DNA from: JBDTVS01 sp040007095
Lineage (GTDB): Bacteria > Acidobacteriota > Vicinamibacteria > Vicinamibacterales > CAVVIG01
Direction of reading: 5' to 3'
NCBI GenBank assembly: GCA_040007095.1
Contig: JBDTVS010000058.1
Coordinates: forward strand, 62,001 to 126,000
DNA: 64,000 bases
In this document: positions 53,252 through 61,165 of the stretch, piece by piece
Position numbering within the stretch: position 1 is the first letter of the stretch
Layout of the letters: each line of letters starts with the position of its first letter
The notes under the pieces: model-generated
Told to the model about the DNA's origin: nothing
The model's database searches: none
Seen by the model: only the letters and a program-made list of their open reading frames with translations
Position numbers and translations under genes: made by a program

Positions 53252-54459
53252 CGCCGCGCCTTGTCGAGCAATGGTCGGAGCACGCGTCGGTAGATCAGGT
53301 CGGCTTGTTGAGGGCCGCGGGACGGGAAGCCGCTCGCATCAAGCCAGACCTGTATGACGTCTGACGCCGGAACACCCTCACGGATTACGGCCCCTCGGAA
53401 CACGGATTCCCTTGCTGCCGGGACTCTGACACAGAGATCAGGAGAAGCACCGGGGGCGTCGAGGGAAAGGCCAAGGCGTTCGAGGACGCGAGGCTCAAGG
53501 CGTTCAAGGTAGACCAGAGGCACCACACCATGGACGTGCCCGAGACCGAGCGCGTCGGCCGCTGCGAAGAGACCAAGGCAAAGGCGCGGCGGCTGCACTT
53601 CAGCGCGACGCGGTCGAGACGACGGGGCGGCAGCTTCAGGGGCCTGGGCACGCAAGGCGTCGTGGAGTTGACGTACCGGATCTCCTCGGAGAATCCAACG
53701 CATTGGCACGTCGCGTGACGGCCGTACAGTCTCCACCTGCCAACGCCGAAGCAGTTCTTCGACTCGCACGAGGCTCAGGACAGAACTCGATTCGTCGAGA
53801 AAGCCCTCTATCCGGAGCTGCCGCACGAACCGGAAAGCGCTCATCACGGAGACGTTCGACGCGGCGGCGATCTGCGGTGCGTTGCGATACTCGGCGCGGG
53901 GCGCATTCAAAAGGTCGGACGCAATCCTCGGGGCCAGAAGGACCTTGAGCATCCACTGATTCAGGTCGGAGAACAGATGCGAGACCGCGGCTTCCGGGAC
54001 ACGAACCCGCAAGCGCTGCTGCGCTCGTCCTCGAGGCGCGTTCATCGACGGGGCGAGCCCTGGCCCGCGAAACCATTGAAATCCTTCCATGTCGACGAGG
54101 CCAACGGAGGCATTCGGCGCGTACTTCTGCGCGAACCGATCCAGGTCGCGAACAAGCACCTCGCTGACGCTCCTGGCGCCAACAATGGCAAGGGGAGCCA
54201 GCGGTTCCTGGCTGCGTTCAGCGAAGGCTCGGGCCTGCAAAATGGCCTGAGCGAGGAGGGGCAGCAGACGGTCCCGGCGTCCTTCGGGGGCGCTCTTCAC
54301 CTCGACGACGTACGAGTGCTCACCGCGCTGGACCAGCAGATCGGCTCGGAAGTCACCAACTGAGGGTTGCCGACGGACCTTCCAGCCGGCGCGCCGAAAC
54401 AGGTCGACAACGCGCTGCTGGAGCGCTTCACCACGGGATCCGCTCTTTTCGAGGGCCAT
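53248..54459 (-). CDS. Restriction-endonuclease-like domain + winged HTH + AbiEi-like protein
   Basis: 403 aa. Residues ~8-90 have a PD-(D/E)XK-like pattern: RAGWKVRRQPSVGDFRADLLV with Asp40, then VVEVKSA with Glu53-x-Lys55, as in Mrr/RecB-like nucleases. Residues ~185-245 form a winged helix (PQIAAASNVSVMSAFRFVRQLRIEGFL). Residues ~250-400 resemble AbiEi-type antitoxins (LCLGLFAAADALGLGHVHG, VYLERLEPRVLERLGL). I infer an autorepressing antitoxin carrying an added nuclease-like domain, paired with the downstream nucleotidyltransferase. Three near-identical 10-bp sites stand just upstream. Whether the nuclease is active is unknown. Confidence 0.7.
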   Translation of the reverse strand: MALEKSGSRGEALQQRVVDLFRRAGWKVRRQPSVGDFRADLLVQRGEHSYVVEVKSAPEGRRDRLLPLLAQAILQARAFAERSQEPLAPLAIVGARSVSEVLVRDLDRFAQKYAPNASVGLVDMEGFQWFRGPGLAPSMNAPRGRAQQRLRVRVPEAAVSHLFSDLNQWMLKVLLAPRIASDLLNAPRAEYRNAPQIAAASNVSVMSAFRFVRQLRIEGFLDESSSVLSLVRVEELLRRWQVETVRPSRDVPMRWILRGDPVRQLHDALRAQAPEAAAPSSRPRRAEVQPPRLCLGLFAAADALGLGHVHGVVPLVYLERLEPRVLERLGLSLDAPGASPDLCVRVPAARESVFRGAVIREGVPASDVIQVWLDASGFPSRGPQQADLIYRRVLRPLLDKARR

Positions 54460-54469
54460 GAGATGTTCA

Positions 54470-54515
54470 CATGGTCATGGCAGATATCATGACCACGTTA
54501 ATTAACATGGCCATG
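54470..54515 (-). promoter_or_regulatory. Three operator-like decamers at 18-bp spacing upstream of the AbiEi-like gene
   Basis: CATGGTCATG (54470-54479), CATGACCACG (54488-54497, the near-complement) and the palindrome CATGGCCATG (54506-54515) begin exactly 18 bp apart. The first lies 10 bp before the AbiEi-like start codon. Such helical phasing suits cooperative binding by a dimeric autoregulator. Confidence 0.6.
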
Positions 54516-54724
54516 ATAGATTGCCTACTTGGTCCCGGTCAATCCGGACGTGATCCCAGTCGCGAGGATGTGGCCCGGCAGGACGCGGTGAGCTGGCGTC
54601 ACGATCACGCGGAAGGCGCCCGGCTGTGGCGCCTGGCGGCGGCGTATGGTTCTCCAGAGTGAACGCGTTGTTGGGCTGACAGCGAAGAGACGATTGCGTA
54701 AACGACGATGGTAGAATTCCGAAT

Positions 54725-54904
54725 ATGGAAACGACCGAGAAGCAGCGCGCCCTCGAGGCCCTCAAGACCTTGCCCGACGAGGCAACGATCGAGGACGCGA
54801 TCGAGCGGCTGCGCTTCGTAGCCAAGATCGAGGAGGGTCTTCGGCAATCCGACGCGGGACAACTGGTGTCTCATGACGAGGTTAAGCAACAGTTCTTGCC
54901 GTGA
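54725..54904 (+). CDS. Small antitoxin of a RelE/ParE pair
   Basis: 59 aa. METTEKQRALEALKTLPDEA is followed by TIEDAIERLRFVAKIEEGLR and a C-terminal VSHDEVKQQFLP, the pattern of short helical antitoxins in which the last helix (here LVSHDEVKQQ) wraps the toxin. No DNA-binding domain is obvious. The stop TGA overlaps the toxin GTG start (GTGA at 54901-54904). Its partner and position make the assignment sound, though the family cannot be named precisely. Confidence 0.8.
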   Translation: METTEKQRALEALKTLPDEATIEDAIERLRFVAKIEEGLRQSDAGQLVSHDEVKQQFLP

Positions 54905-55194
54905 GAATTGTTCTCTGGACCGAGCAAGCGCGCTCCGATCTCGCCGCTATTCGAGCTTTTATCGGTCAGGACTCCCATCACTACGCCTCGATCGTGATCG
55001 CCCAGCTGATTGCGGCAACCGAGCGGCTGATCACGTTTCCCGAGTCCGGTCGAGCAGTTCCCGGATTCGAAAATCCACTCGTTCGGGAGATCGTTCGTTC
55101 ACCGTATCGGATTGTCTATCGGCTCGTGGGTACAGAGCAGATTCACGTCCTCGCCGTGCATCACGGATCCCGGAACTTCCCTTCGGATCTCTGA
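54901..55194 (+). CDS. RelE/ParE-family toxin
   Basis: 97 aa, GTG start coupled to the antitoxin stop. ParE fold: VLWTEQARSDLAAIRAFIGQD, the helix LIAATERLITFPESGRAVPGFENPLVREI, and RSPYRIVYRLVGTEQIHVLAVHHGSRNF, where the C-terminal basic and His residues are typical. It may poison gyrase (ParE) or cleave mRNA on the ribosome (RelE). Sequence alone slightly favours ParE. Confidence 0.9.
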   Translation: MRIVLWTEQARSDLAAIRAFIGQDSHHYASIVIAQLIAATERLITFPESGRAVPGFENPLVREIVRSPYRIVYRLVGTEQIHVLAVHHGSRNFPSDL

Positions 55195-55230
55195 TGGGCG
55201 GCCCAAGTCGTAAGGATGGGCCCGGCAGAA

Positions 55231-56898
55231 CTACAACGGCTTCTTCGGTCGACGCTGTCCCGTTATTGAAGCCGGTTTCTTGGCAGTGCCCCAATGTGCC
55301 AGAAACTGCGTGATGAAGGCGTGCTCGTCCTGCGCGCCGACCGCGAGCGGGGCGAGCGCGAGCGCGACGACGAGAGCGGTGTGATAGCCCAACGACCGCG
55401 AGGACACAGCACGCAGGTAGGCCGGATGTGCGTCGTTGATCCAGATCGTGCTGTCGACCAGCCGGCCCAATTCGCGATCATCAGGCCGCGACTCGAACTG
55501 CATCAACAGACCGTAGCGCGCGGGCCGTCGCCGTCCTGCCACGGTGTGGAGCGGGTCTGCGGCGGCGTCCGCGTGGCCGTCCGACGGCCCAGCGCCCGTC
55601 GCTTCATGCGCAGCCGGCGGCTGATCTTCACCAGGCGGATCCGCCAACGACGTGGTGCCGGGCGGCTCTGGCGGTGGCGTTGAAGCCCCTTCTGGTGGTT
55701 CAGCCGATCCGCTCGCAGCGGCTGGCGACGAGGGCGCGCCGCCGATGGATTCATGCTCGACCGCTGAGTCGGTGAATAGTGGCGCGGGGACGCGTTCCTT
55801 CCCGCGACCGGGCATCGGCAGGCGCTTCTGGCCTCCACCGCGGCGATCGACCAGGGACCGCAACAGCGGAAAGTCGTCGGCAAGATCCTCCAACACGCGT
55901 TCCAGATCTCGCTCCAGGCGGACCAACCGCGGTCGGTCCCGGGTGTTGCGCTCATCACCCCACGCCAGCAACTGGCCGGAGACCACCTCCTGAATCGCCT
56001 TCCGGTGGGCCAGATACGACGCTCCACGCGCGCCGCTGCGGATGAAATCGTTCTTGCTGAGCGTGAGGCACGCGGCCAAATCCGGCGCTTCGATCAACCC
56101 GCCGACGTGCGCCTGGGCGGCAGGCGTGAGCCCGAGCCAATCCCATCCACGCCTGATCACTTTGCCCAAAGTGCTGATGGCGATGCCCTCATGGTCGGCC
56201 GGCGCGAACGGATGGCGTTCGATAAAACCGATGACCGAGGGGGCGCGTCTGCGTCCGAGTCTGATCGAGATTGGCACGCGCTCGGCACGCGGGACGGCGA
56301 CGCGGGTCAGCGGCCGTCCGTCGACCTCGAACCGAATCGCATTCGGATAGATCCGCCGCAGCAGATCGTCGAACGCGGGATCGAGCAGTGGCTCGAAGTG
56401 GCGGCGAATGGTCTCCTCGAGATAGCCGGCGTCGAGCAATGGGGACAGCTGGTTCGTCAACGTCAATCGCACCGCCGTGCCACGGGACGAAGTCAGTCCT
56501 GGTGGCGGAATCCACTTCCACGGCGCACGATGACGTGAGGCCAGGTGCCACCTGGTGGCGACATGGGTGGCGCCGCGCCTGGTTTCAGTGACGACCTCGC
56601 GCGACACCAGGAGTCCCAGCTTGATGCCGACGCCGGCAAAGCCGATGCCCTCTCCCCGGATCTTCGTGCTCGCCGCCACGTCGTGATACCTGGCCAGATC
56701 CCGACGCTGCATCCCACGGCCATCGTCCAGGATCGTCAGCGTCGCGTCAGGCGGATTGGTCAGCAGTTGAATCCGTGTCGCCCGCGAGTCGAGCGCGTTG
56801 GCGACGACTTCGGTCAGAATCGTCTCCTCGGGTTCGCCGGTATACGCGTCGCGCAGGTCCTCGAGGAGGTGTTGGAGGTCAACTCGGGTTTCACCCAC
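55231..56898 (-). CDS. GHKL (HSP90/MORC-like) ATPase
   Basis: 555 aa, GTG start. N box: Glu30-VVA-Asn34-ALD (LTEVVANALDSRA). G1 box: Asp58-Asp59-Gly-Arg-Gly (LDDGRGMQRR). G2/lid: STKIRGEGIGFAGVGIKL at 77-94. These ATP-binding residues resemble those of MORC, MutL and HSP90. A second domain spans ~150-360. Residues ~375-450 are Pro/Gly-rich linker, and ~455-540 form a separate C-terminal domain (RYGLLMQFESRPDDRELGRLV). No kinase or histidine phosphoacceptor is seen. It stands alone between two toxin-antitoxin pairs. Solitary GHKL proteins of this kind occur in defence and DNA-damage contexts, but its job here is unknown. Confidence 0.8.
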   Translation of the reverse strand: MGETRVDLQHLLEDLRDAYTGEPEETILTEVVANALDSRATRIQLLTNPPDATLTILDDGRGMQRRDLARYHDVAASTKIRGEGIGFAGVGIKLGLLVSREVVTETRRGATHVATRWHLASRHRAPWKWIPPPGLTSSRGTAVRLTLTNQLSPLLDAGYLEETIRRHFEPLLDPAFDDLLRRIYPNAIRFEVDGRPLTRVAVPRAERVPISIRLGRRRAPSVIGFIERHPFAPADHEGIAISTLGKVIRRGWDWLGLTPAAQAHVGGLIEAPDLAACLTLSKNDFIRSGARGASYLAHRKAIQEVVSGQLLAWGDERNTRDRPRLVRLERDLERVLEDLADDFPLLRSLVDRRGGGQKRLPMPGRGKERVPAPLFTDSAVEHESIGGAPSSPAAASGSAEPPEGASTPPPEPPGTTSLADPPGEDQPPAAHEATGAGPSDGHADAAADPLHTVAGRRRPARYGLLMQFESRPDDRELGRLVDSTIWINDAHPAYLRAVSSRSLGYHTALVVALALAPLAVGAQDEHAFITQFLAHWGTAKKPASITGQRRPKKPL

Positions 56899-57002
56899 AG
56901 GGCGATCTTATCGCGTCGAAACGCTGGCAGCCGGCTACGCCTCTCGGCCGGGACGCTGCCGGACCAAAAGTGGCGTCCGAGACCGTGTAATCGTTCCGTG
57001 GT

Positions 57003-57056
57003 TACAAGCAACTCCTCGCCGATTTCTGGGCGGATGTTGATCCGTGGAGACAGTAA
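57003..57056 (+). pseudogene. C-terminal remnant of a TumE-like toxin
   Basis: Eighteen codons ending in TAA read YKQLLADFWADVDPWRQ, the usual C-terminal end of TumE-family toxins (a conserved LLADFxADV element). A stop occurs in the same frame five codons upstream, so the rest of the gene is lost. It is followed 23 bp later by the TumA-like fragment, keeping the normal TumE-TumA gene order. Confidence 0.55.
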
Positions 57057-57079
57057 CGACGTGAAAACTGTGACTAGAA

Positions 57080-57265
57080 ATGGCCCAAAGAGACGCCGTC
57101 ACCCGCCGAGCGCTCGAGGCGTTACGAGGCAAGAAGCACGGCGCCCGGATCAGCTTTGCTACGCTTGAACTGCTCTGGAAGGTGCTCACGGCGAAGCGGT
57201 GGGATCTGCTGAAGGCCGTGGTAGGCCAAGGACCGCGCTTGGCGCGATCCCAGGGGGCTTCGGCC
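57080..57265 (+). pseudogene. N-terminal fragment of a TumA/HVO_A0114-like DNA-binding antitoxin
   Basis: From ATG 57080: ISFATLELLWKVLTAKRWDLLKAVVGQGP matches the first helices of HVO_A0114-family winged-helix antitoxins. After GQGP, where the recognition helix should follow, the sequence becomes unrelated. The frame itself stays open and fuses with the ParD-like gene (to 57748), so a fused protein is possible but unlikely to be functional. Confidence 0.55.
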
Positions 57266-57442
57266 TTGACGCCGACCGCGCGCAGGGCGTCGTATGCGCT
57301 TGCCGCGGGCGGCCAACCGAGTTGGCTCCGACTGACCATCCATTGGCCCAAGATCCAGTGGCGAATCCAGTGGCCAGTGGCGAAGTGTGTGGCCAGTGAC
57401 GAACGTGTTGACAGGCACGTCCTGAACATCTACCGTGACCAT

Positions 57443-57748
57443 ATGAACGTTGATCTGACGCCGGACCAGCAGGCAATGGTGAAACGGGCCATCGAAAGTG
57501 GCCGGTTCAGCCACGAGGAAGAGGCCGTACAGGAAGCGCTGGCGCTTTGGGAAGAGCGTGAGCGCAGACGGCTGGAGATCCTGGCGTCGCTCGACGAAGC
57601 AGAAGCGTCGCTCGCGCGTGGCGAGGGCCGACCGATCACGGAAGAATCCATGAGGACACTCGCCGAGGACGTCAAGCAGCGCGGGCGCGCGCGCCTGCGG
57701 AACGCAATGCGTCACACTGATGGCCTTCCACGTCGCACCGCAGGCTGA
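57443..57748 (+). CDS. parD: ParD-family antitoxin
   Basis: 101 aa from ATG 57443. The N-terminal MNVDLTPDQQAMVKRAIESGRFSHEEEAVQEALALWEERE is a ribbon-helix-helix of the ParD/CopG type that binds the operon promoter. The C-terminal half (ASLDEAEASLARGEGRPI) is the toxin-binding helix with the common EAxxxLARGEG pattern. It overlaps the toxin gene by 29 bp, more than usual, so the antitoxin may end with a few extra residues. A longer frame upstream to 57080 belongs to the TumA-like remnant. Confidence 0.88.
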   Translation: MNVDLTPDQQAMVKRAIESGRFSHEEEAVQEALALWEERERRRLEILASLDEAEASLARGEGRPITEESMRTLAEDVKQRGRARLRNAMRHTDGLPRRTAG

Positions 57749-58019
57749 ATCCGACCTGGACGAGATCTGGTACTTCCTCGCAACCCAAAGCAGCAACATC
57801 GACGTCGCTGACCGCGTGATCGACTTGATCACCGCGCGCTTCGCGCTGCTCGCGCGCCAGCCTTACATGGGCCGCCGCCGTGACGAAGATTTGCGACCAG
57901 TTGTACGCAGCTTCGTGGTCGGCGACTACGTGATCGCGTACGGGGTTGACGGTGAGAATGTCCTGATCCTGCGCGTGCTGCGCGGGAGCCGTGACATCGA
58001 GGCGCTGTTCCGCGATTAG
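57720..58019 (+). CDS. parE: ParE-family toxin
   Basis: 99 aa. FHVAPQAESDLDEIWYFLATQS, the helix VIDLITARFALLARQPYMGRRRDEDLRPVVRSF and the C-terminal DYVIAYGVDGENVLILRVLRGSRDIEALF follow the RelE/ParE superfamily, with the ParE type favoured. The target is probably gyrase. The ATG lies inside the ParD gene, in another frame, so translation is coupled. Confidence 0.92.
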   Translation: MAFHVAPQAESDLDEIWYFLATQSSNIDVADRVIDLITARFALLARQPYMGRRRDEDLRPVVRSFVVGDYVIAYGVDGENVLILRVLRGSRDIEALFRD

Positions 58020-58208
58020 CTCCGCGTCTGCACCGCGATCACGCGAGGCGCTCGACGACGTCCTGGACGCAGGTCTGCCACCGTGCACGCCCGTGTGCTG
58101 ACCAGCAGGTAGCCAGCGATCCTGCCCTCGACCCTACACACGATCTGCGCAGCGTGTGAAAGATCAAACGGGCACCGCAACGGCCCATCGCAACGCATCA
58201 GGATGGCT

Positions 58209-58280
58209 GCCTGATCACTTTGCCCAAGGTGCTGATGGCGATGCCCTCCTGGTCGGCCGACGCGAACGGATGGCGTTCGA
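58209..58280 (-). repeat. 72-bp duplicate of part of the GHKL ATPase gene
   Basis: 69 of 72 bases match 56151-56222, inside the GHKL ATPase gene and in the same orientation. It corresponds to HPFAPADHEGIAISTLGKVIR with small changes. It is a relic of a second GHKL gene or a local duplication. The remaining 491-bp gap between ParE and the crystallin-like gene holds a - strand frame with no known match and nothing else recognisable. Confidence 0.85.
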
Positions 58281-58510
58281 CCCGGGGCACCAGGGCTCAG
58301 CGGTCCGGGTGACGCGCGTCCGCGATCGACCGGAACTTCCAACGATGCCAGAAAATGTCGACGACTGCCTGCGTCATGCTCCCCTCGGCTCGCTTCATGC
58401 ATTGACTCCGAGATGATGAGACCCCGTGCACACGTGCTCACCACACGCGTCCTCACTTGTACGCCCTCACTTGTACAATGTCGCTGACGGACTGACGGAG
58501 GGAGACGGCC

Positions 58511-59293
58511 ATGATTAACAACAAGATGATCGTTCTGTTCGCGAGCGGCGCTCTACTCGCATCTTCTTCCACCGTGGCAGCCCAACGGTGGGGATCCGAA
58601 CGCTCGCCCCGGGATGGAGCCTGCTTTTACAAAGACACGGACTATAGTGGGCAGTACTTCTGCGTCGGGTCCGGCGAGGAGATTGCCTCTTTGCCTGGCG
58701 GCCTGAACGACGGCATCTCCTCGATCAAGATCTTCGGCAGAGCGGAGGTCACGGTCTTCAAGGACTTCCGGTACGAAGGCTCCTCGACGCGATTCGATTA
58801 CGACGTCCGAGACCTCCGAAACGAGGGCTGGAACGACCTGGTTTCTTCCATTCGTGTACGCAACCCTGGTTTTGGCGGCTCTCGGAATGACGATCGCGGT
58901 CGGAATGACGATCGCGGTCGCGGCGGTGCCGCTCGACGCGGTGGCCAACAGAATCCCGACCTCATCGTCAGTCGAGCGTACCAGGACGTCCTTGGCCGGG
59001 AGCCCGATCCCGCCGGGCTACGCCTCTACCGCAGCCGCATCGTCGATGACGGCTGGAGCGAAGCGCAGATACGGGACACGCTGCGCAACAGCCCGGAGTA
59101 CCGGGAGAAGCAGACGATGACGATGCCGCGCGCGGAGGACATCGTCCGCCGCGCGTATCTCTCGGTGCTCAAAAGGGAGCCGGACGCAGGCAGCCGCGGT
59201 TACGTGAACGACGTCCTTCGCAACCACTGGACACAGCAGGACGTGGAACGCGAGCTCCGAAACAGCGCCGAATACCGCAATCGCAATCGATGA
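58511..59293 (+). CDS. Secreted beta/gamma-crystallin-like protein with two DUF4214 repeats
   Basis: 260 aa with ribosome site GGAGGGAG before the ATG. Signal peptide at 1-25 (MIVLFASGALLASSSTVAAQ). Residues ~36-118 form a crystallin/peptidase-inhibitor I36-like domain (ACFYKDTDYSGQYFCVGSGE, SSIKIFGRAEVTVFKDFRYEG). An Arg/Asp/Gly-rich linker follows at ~122-145 with two NDDRGR copies. Then come two DUF4214-type repeats (IVSRAYQDVLGREPDPAGLRLY and IVRRAYLSVLKREPDAGSRGY). DUF4214 occurs in secreted and S-layer proteins and crystallin folds often bind Ca2+. No catalytic role is evident. Confidence 0.88.
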   Translation: MINNKMIVLFASGALLASSSTVAAQRWGSERSPRDGACFYKDTDYSGQYFCVGSGEEIASLPGGLNDGISSIKIFGRAEVTVFKDFRYEGSSTRFDYDVRDLRNEGWNDLVSSIRVRNPGFGGSRNDDRGRNDDRGRGGAARRGGQQNPDLIVSRAYQDVLGREPDPAGLRLYRSRIVDDGWSEAQIRDTLRNSPEYREKQTMTMPRAEDIVRRAYLSVLKREPDAGSRGYVNDVLRNHWTQQDVERELRNSAEYRNRNR

Positions 59294-59310
59294 AGCGGCG
59301 CCCGACGCTA

Positions 59311-59367
59311 AGGACCCGTCGACAAATAAAGATGCCATCTGGACACCTTTATTTATCGACGGGTCCT
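59311..59367. repeat. Large inverted repeat between convergent genes
   Basis: Arms of 21 bp (59311-59331 and 59347-59367) match at 20 positions, both with the core GGACCCGTCGA and an AAATAAAG end, around a 15-base loop. The right arm reaches into the stop of the PEGA gene. It may act as a bidirectional terminator, though there is no separate T-tract, or it is a miniature transposable element. Confidence 0.6.
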
Positions 59368-61165
59368 AACGACCACGAAGAGGCTGAAGCTTGGCGCTCA
59401 ATCGAGTCTGCTGGTCGGCGGCGACGAGGACGGAGGTGCTCCAACGCTCGAAGCCTGTCCGCTCGAGCCAGACGACCTGAGAGCCCGCGGGCAGTCGTTC
59501 CATTTGTAGCGGCGTTTCTCCGATGCGCTGCTGATTGATGAACACGGTCGCGCGTGATGGCACGGACTCGATGAGGAGCGTTCCCCTGAATGATGGAGTT
59601 GCGTTCGTCGTCGTTCCGGTGACCGGCAGCGTTATTGTTGGTCGTGGCGTCGGCAAACCGGACCGCCCCGCATGCACGCCAACAATCGCGGGCGCCAGGC
59701 CCGAGTCCGTCATCGACCGCGAGTCGGAGGTGCCGGTTGGTTCTGTTGGACGGCTGTCGCGGAGGTTGCGCGGGGGGCTGGCGACCGGCTCGCTCCCTGA
59801 GCCTTTACTGGGCGACTCGGAAGGCGACGCCAGGCGACCCGAGTCGGAGTGGACGCCCTGCGCGGCGCCAACGGTCTCGACCGGCCGATGACGAGCACGA
59901 ATCGCGGCCGTTCCGAGTTGCCCAATCACGGCGAGCGCAGCGAAGCCGGCGGCCCAACGCAGAATGGGCGCTGGCTTCTTCGCCCGCCACCATCGTGTGA
60001 CGGAAGCAAGTCGCTCCGGCATCGTGGCCGATCCGGGCACGGTGCTGGACCGAGGGATGTCAGATCGTTCCTGACCACTTCGCGGCTTGTCGCGATCGAG
60101 CCGAGCCGATACGGTCAGGGTCTGCAACTGCGTTGGCAGGGGCGCGAGCGCGTGTTTGTCGTCCGGCGTGAGCACTGCTCTCCCAGGCGCACTCCCAGGG
60201 GCGCCCACGGTGGCCGCACGTTGCTCGACGAGAGGCCCCACGGCGGCTGTGCCGGTACGCTCCATCACCTGGCCCATGAGGGCCGCCATCCGCGCGTCGA
60301 GGGAGGAGATGACGGCAGTGGCGTGCGTGGCCTCGACCACGGCCTGCTCGATCAGGTGCTGCTGTTCTTCGAACGTGCCGAGGCGGCGGTCGAACGCCGC
60401 CATTGCTTGGGTGACCCACTGTTCGAGATGTTCAACCGTTTCACACAGCGCGTGGTCGTTGACCGTCCTGGCCCGTGCGTCGAACAGCTCCAGCAGCTCC
60501 GTTATTCGGCTGGCTTCGGCCAAGCCACGGTCGAGCGACTGTTTGTGGGCTTGGAAGTCGGCCGCGACGCGCCCGATTTCGTTCGCAAGTTGGCTCAGCG
60601 CGGCGAGCCTATCACCCGTAGTGCTCGTCAGGTGCCGAGTCGTCTCGAGTAGACCAAGCCGGCTCTCAATCGCGCGCAGTGCGTCGGTGGCGACCTCGCC
60701 GCGTGTCTCGGCCTGACGGCAGGCATCACCGAGGCTGGCATACTGGTGCGCGAGCTCTGCGCCAGCGCTGCGAAGTTGGCTCAGAGTCAGGCGAAGGGCA
60801 TCGACTTCGTCGTGCAATCGTTCGAGGGAACCCTCCACCGCTCTGCCGAAAATTTCGGCGTCCGCCTCGGGTTGGCGTTCCAGCGGCTGCAAAGGCTGAT
60901 TCGTGATCGCTCGATGATGGCCTCTCGCGTCTCTCGCGACGGCGGAGTCTTCTGACAGAAATCCAGGAAGAACGTCGATTTCGGAGGAAACCGCGTGATC
61001 GGACCCGCCGGCTGAAGCGTCACCGAACGGCTCGGATCGGGAGCGCATCTCAGCTCCATTCGCGAACGCATCCCGAGACTGCACCATCGCCAGATCGTTT
61101 GGCACACACGCATCGGCCGGGTGGCCTCCGCCGCACTCGGTCGCGATTTGAGAACGGGTTACCAT
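59366..61165 (-). CDS. Coiled-coil membrane protein with C-terminal PEGA domain
   Basis: 599 aa. Residues ~105-310 are Ala/Leu/Glu-rich helices with heptad-like repeats (SLERLHDEVDALRLTLSQLRSAGAELAHQYASL), predicted coiled coil. A membrane helix lies at ~400-418 (WAAGFAALAVIGQLGTAAI), followed by a Ser/Pro-rich linker. A PEGA domain at ~525-595 (GTLLIESVPSRATVFINQQRIGETPL) is a beta-sandwich found in extracytoplasmic scaffolds. The topology suggests a cytoplasmic coiled coil and an external PEGA domain. Function unknown. It is convergent with the crystallin-like gene. Confidence 0.82.
   Translation of the reverse strand: MVTRSQIATECGGGHPADACVPNDLAMVQSRDAFANGAEMRSRSEPFGDASAGGSDHAVSSEIDVLPGFLSEDSAVARDARGHHRAITNQPLQPLERQPEADAEIFGRAVEGSLERLHDEVDALRLTLSQLRSAGAELAHQYASLGDACRQAETRGEVATDALRAIESRLGLLETTRHLTSTTGDRLAALSQLANEIGRVAADFQAHKQSLDRGLAEASRITELLELFDARARTVNDHALCETVEHLEQWVTQAMAAFDRRLGTFEEQQHLIEQAVVEATHATAVISSLDARMAALMGQVMERTGTAAVGPLVEQRAATVGAPGSAPGRAVLTPDDKHALAPLPTQLQTLTVSARLDRDKPRSGQERSDIPRSSTVPGSATMPERLASVTRWWRAKKPAPILRWAAGFAALAVIGQLGTAAIRARHRPVETVGAAQGVHSDSGRLASPSESPSKGSGSEPVASPPRNLRDSRPTEPTGTSDSRSMTDSGLAPAIVGVHAGRSGLPTPRPTITLPVTGTTTNATPSFRGTLLIESVPSRATVFINQQRIGETPLQMERLPAGSQVVWLERTGFERWSTSVLVAADQQTRLSAKLQPLRGR

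Noticed and set aside
57122..57832. 236-codon - strand ORF over the ParD region
   Set aside because: It is antisense to a well-supported ParD antitoxin and has no domain of its own.
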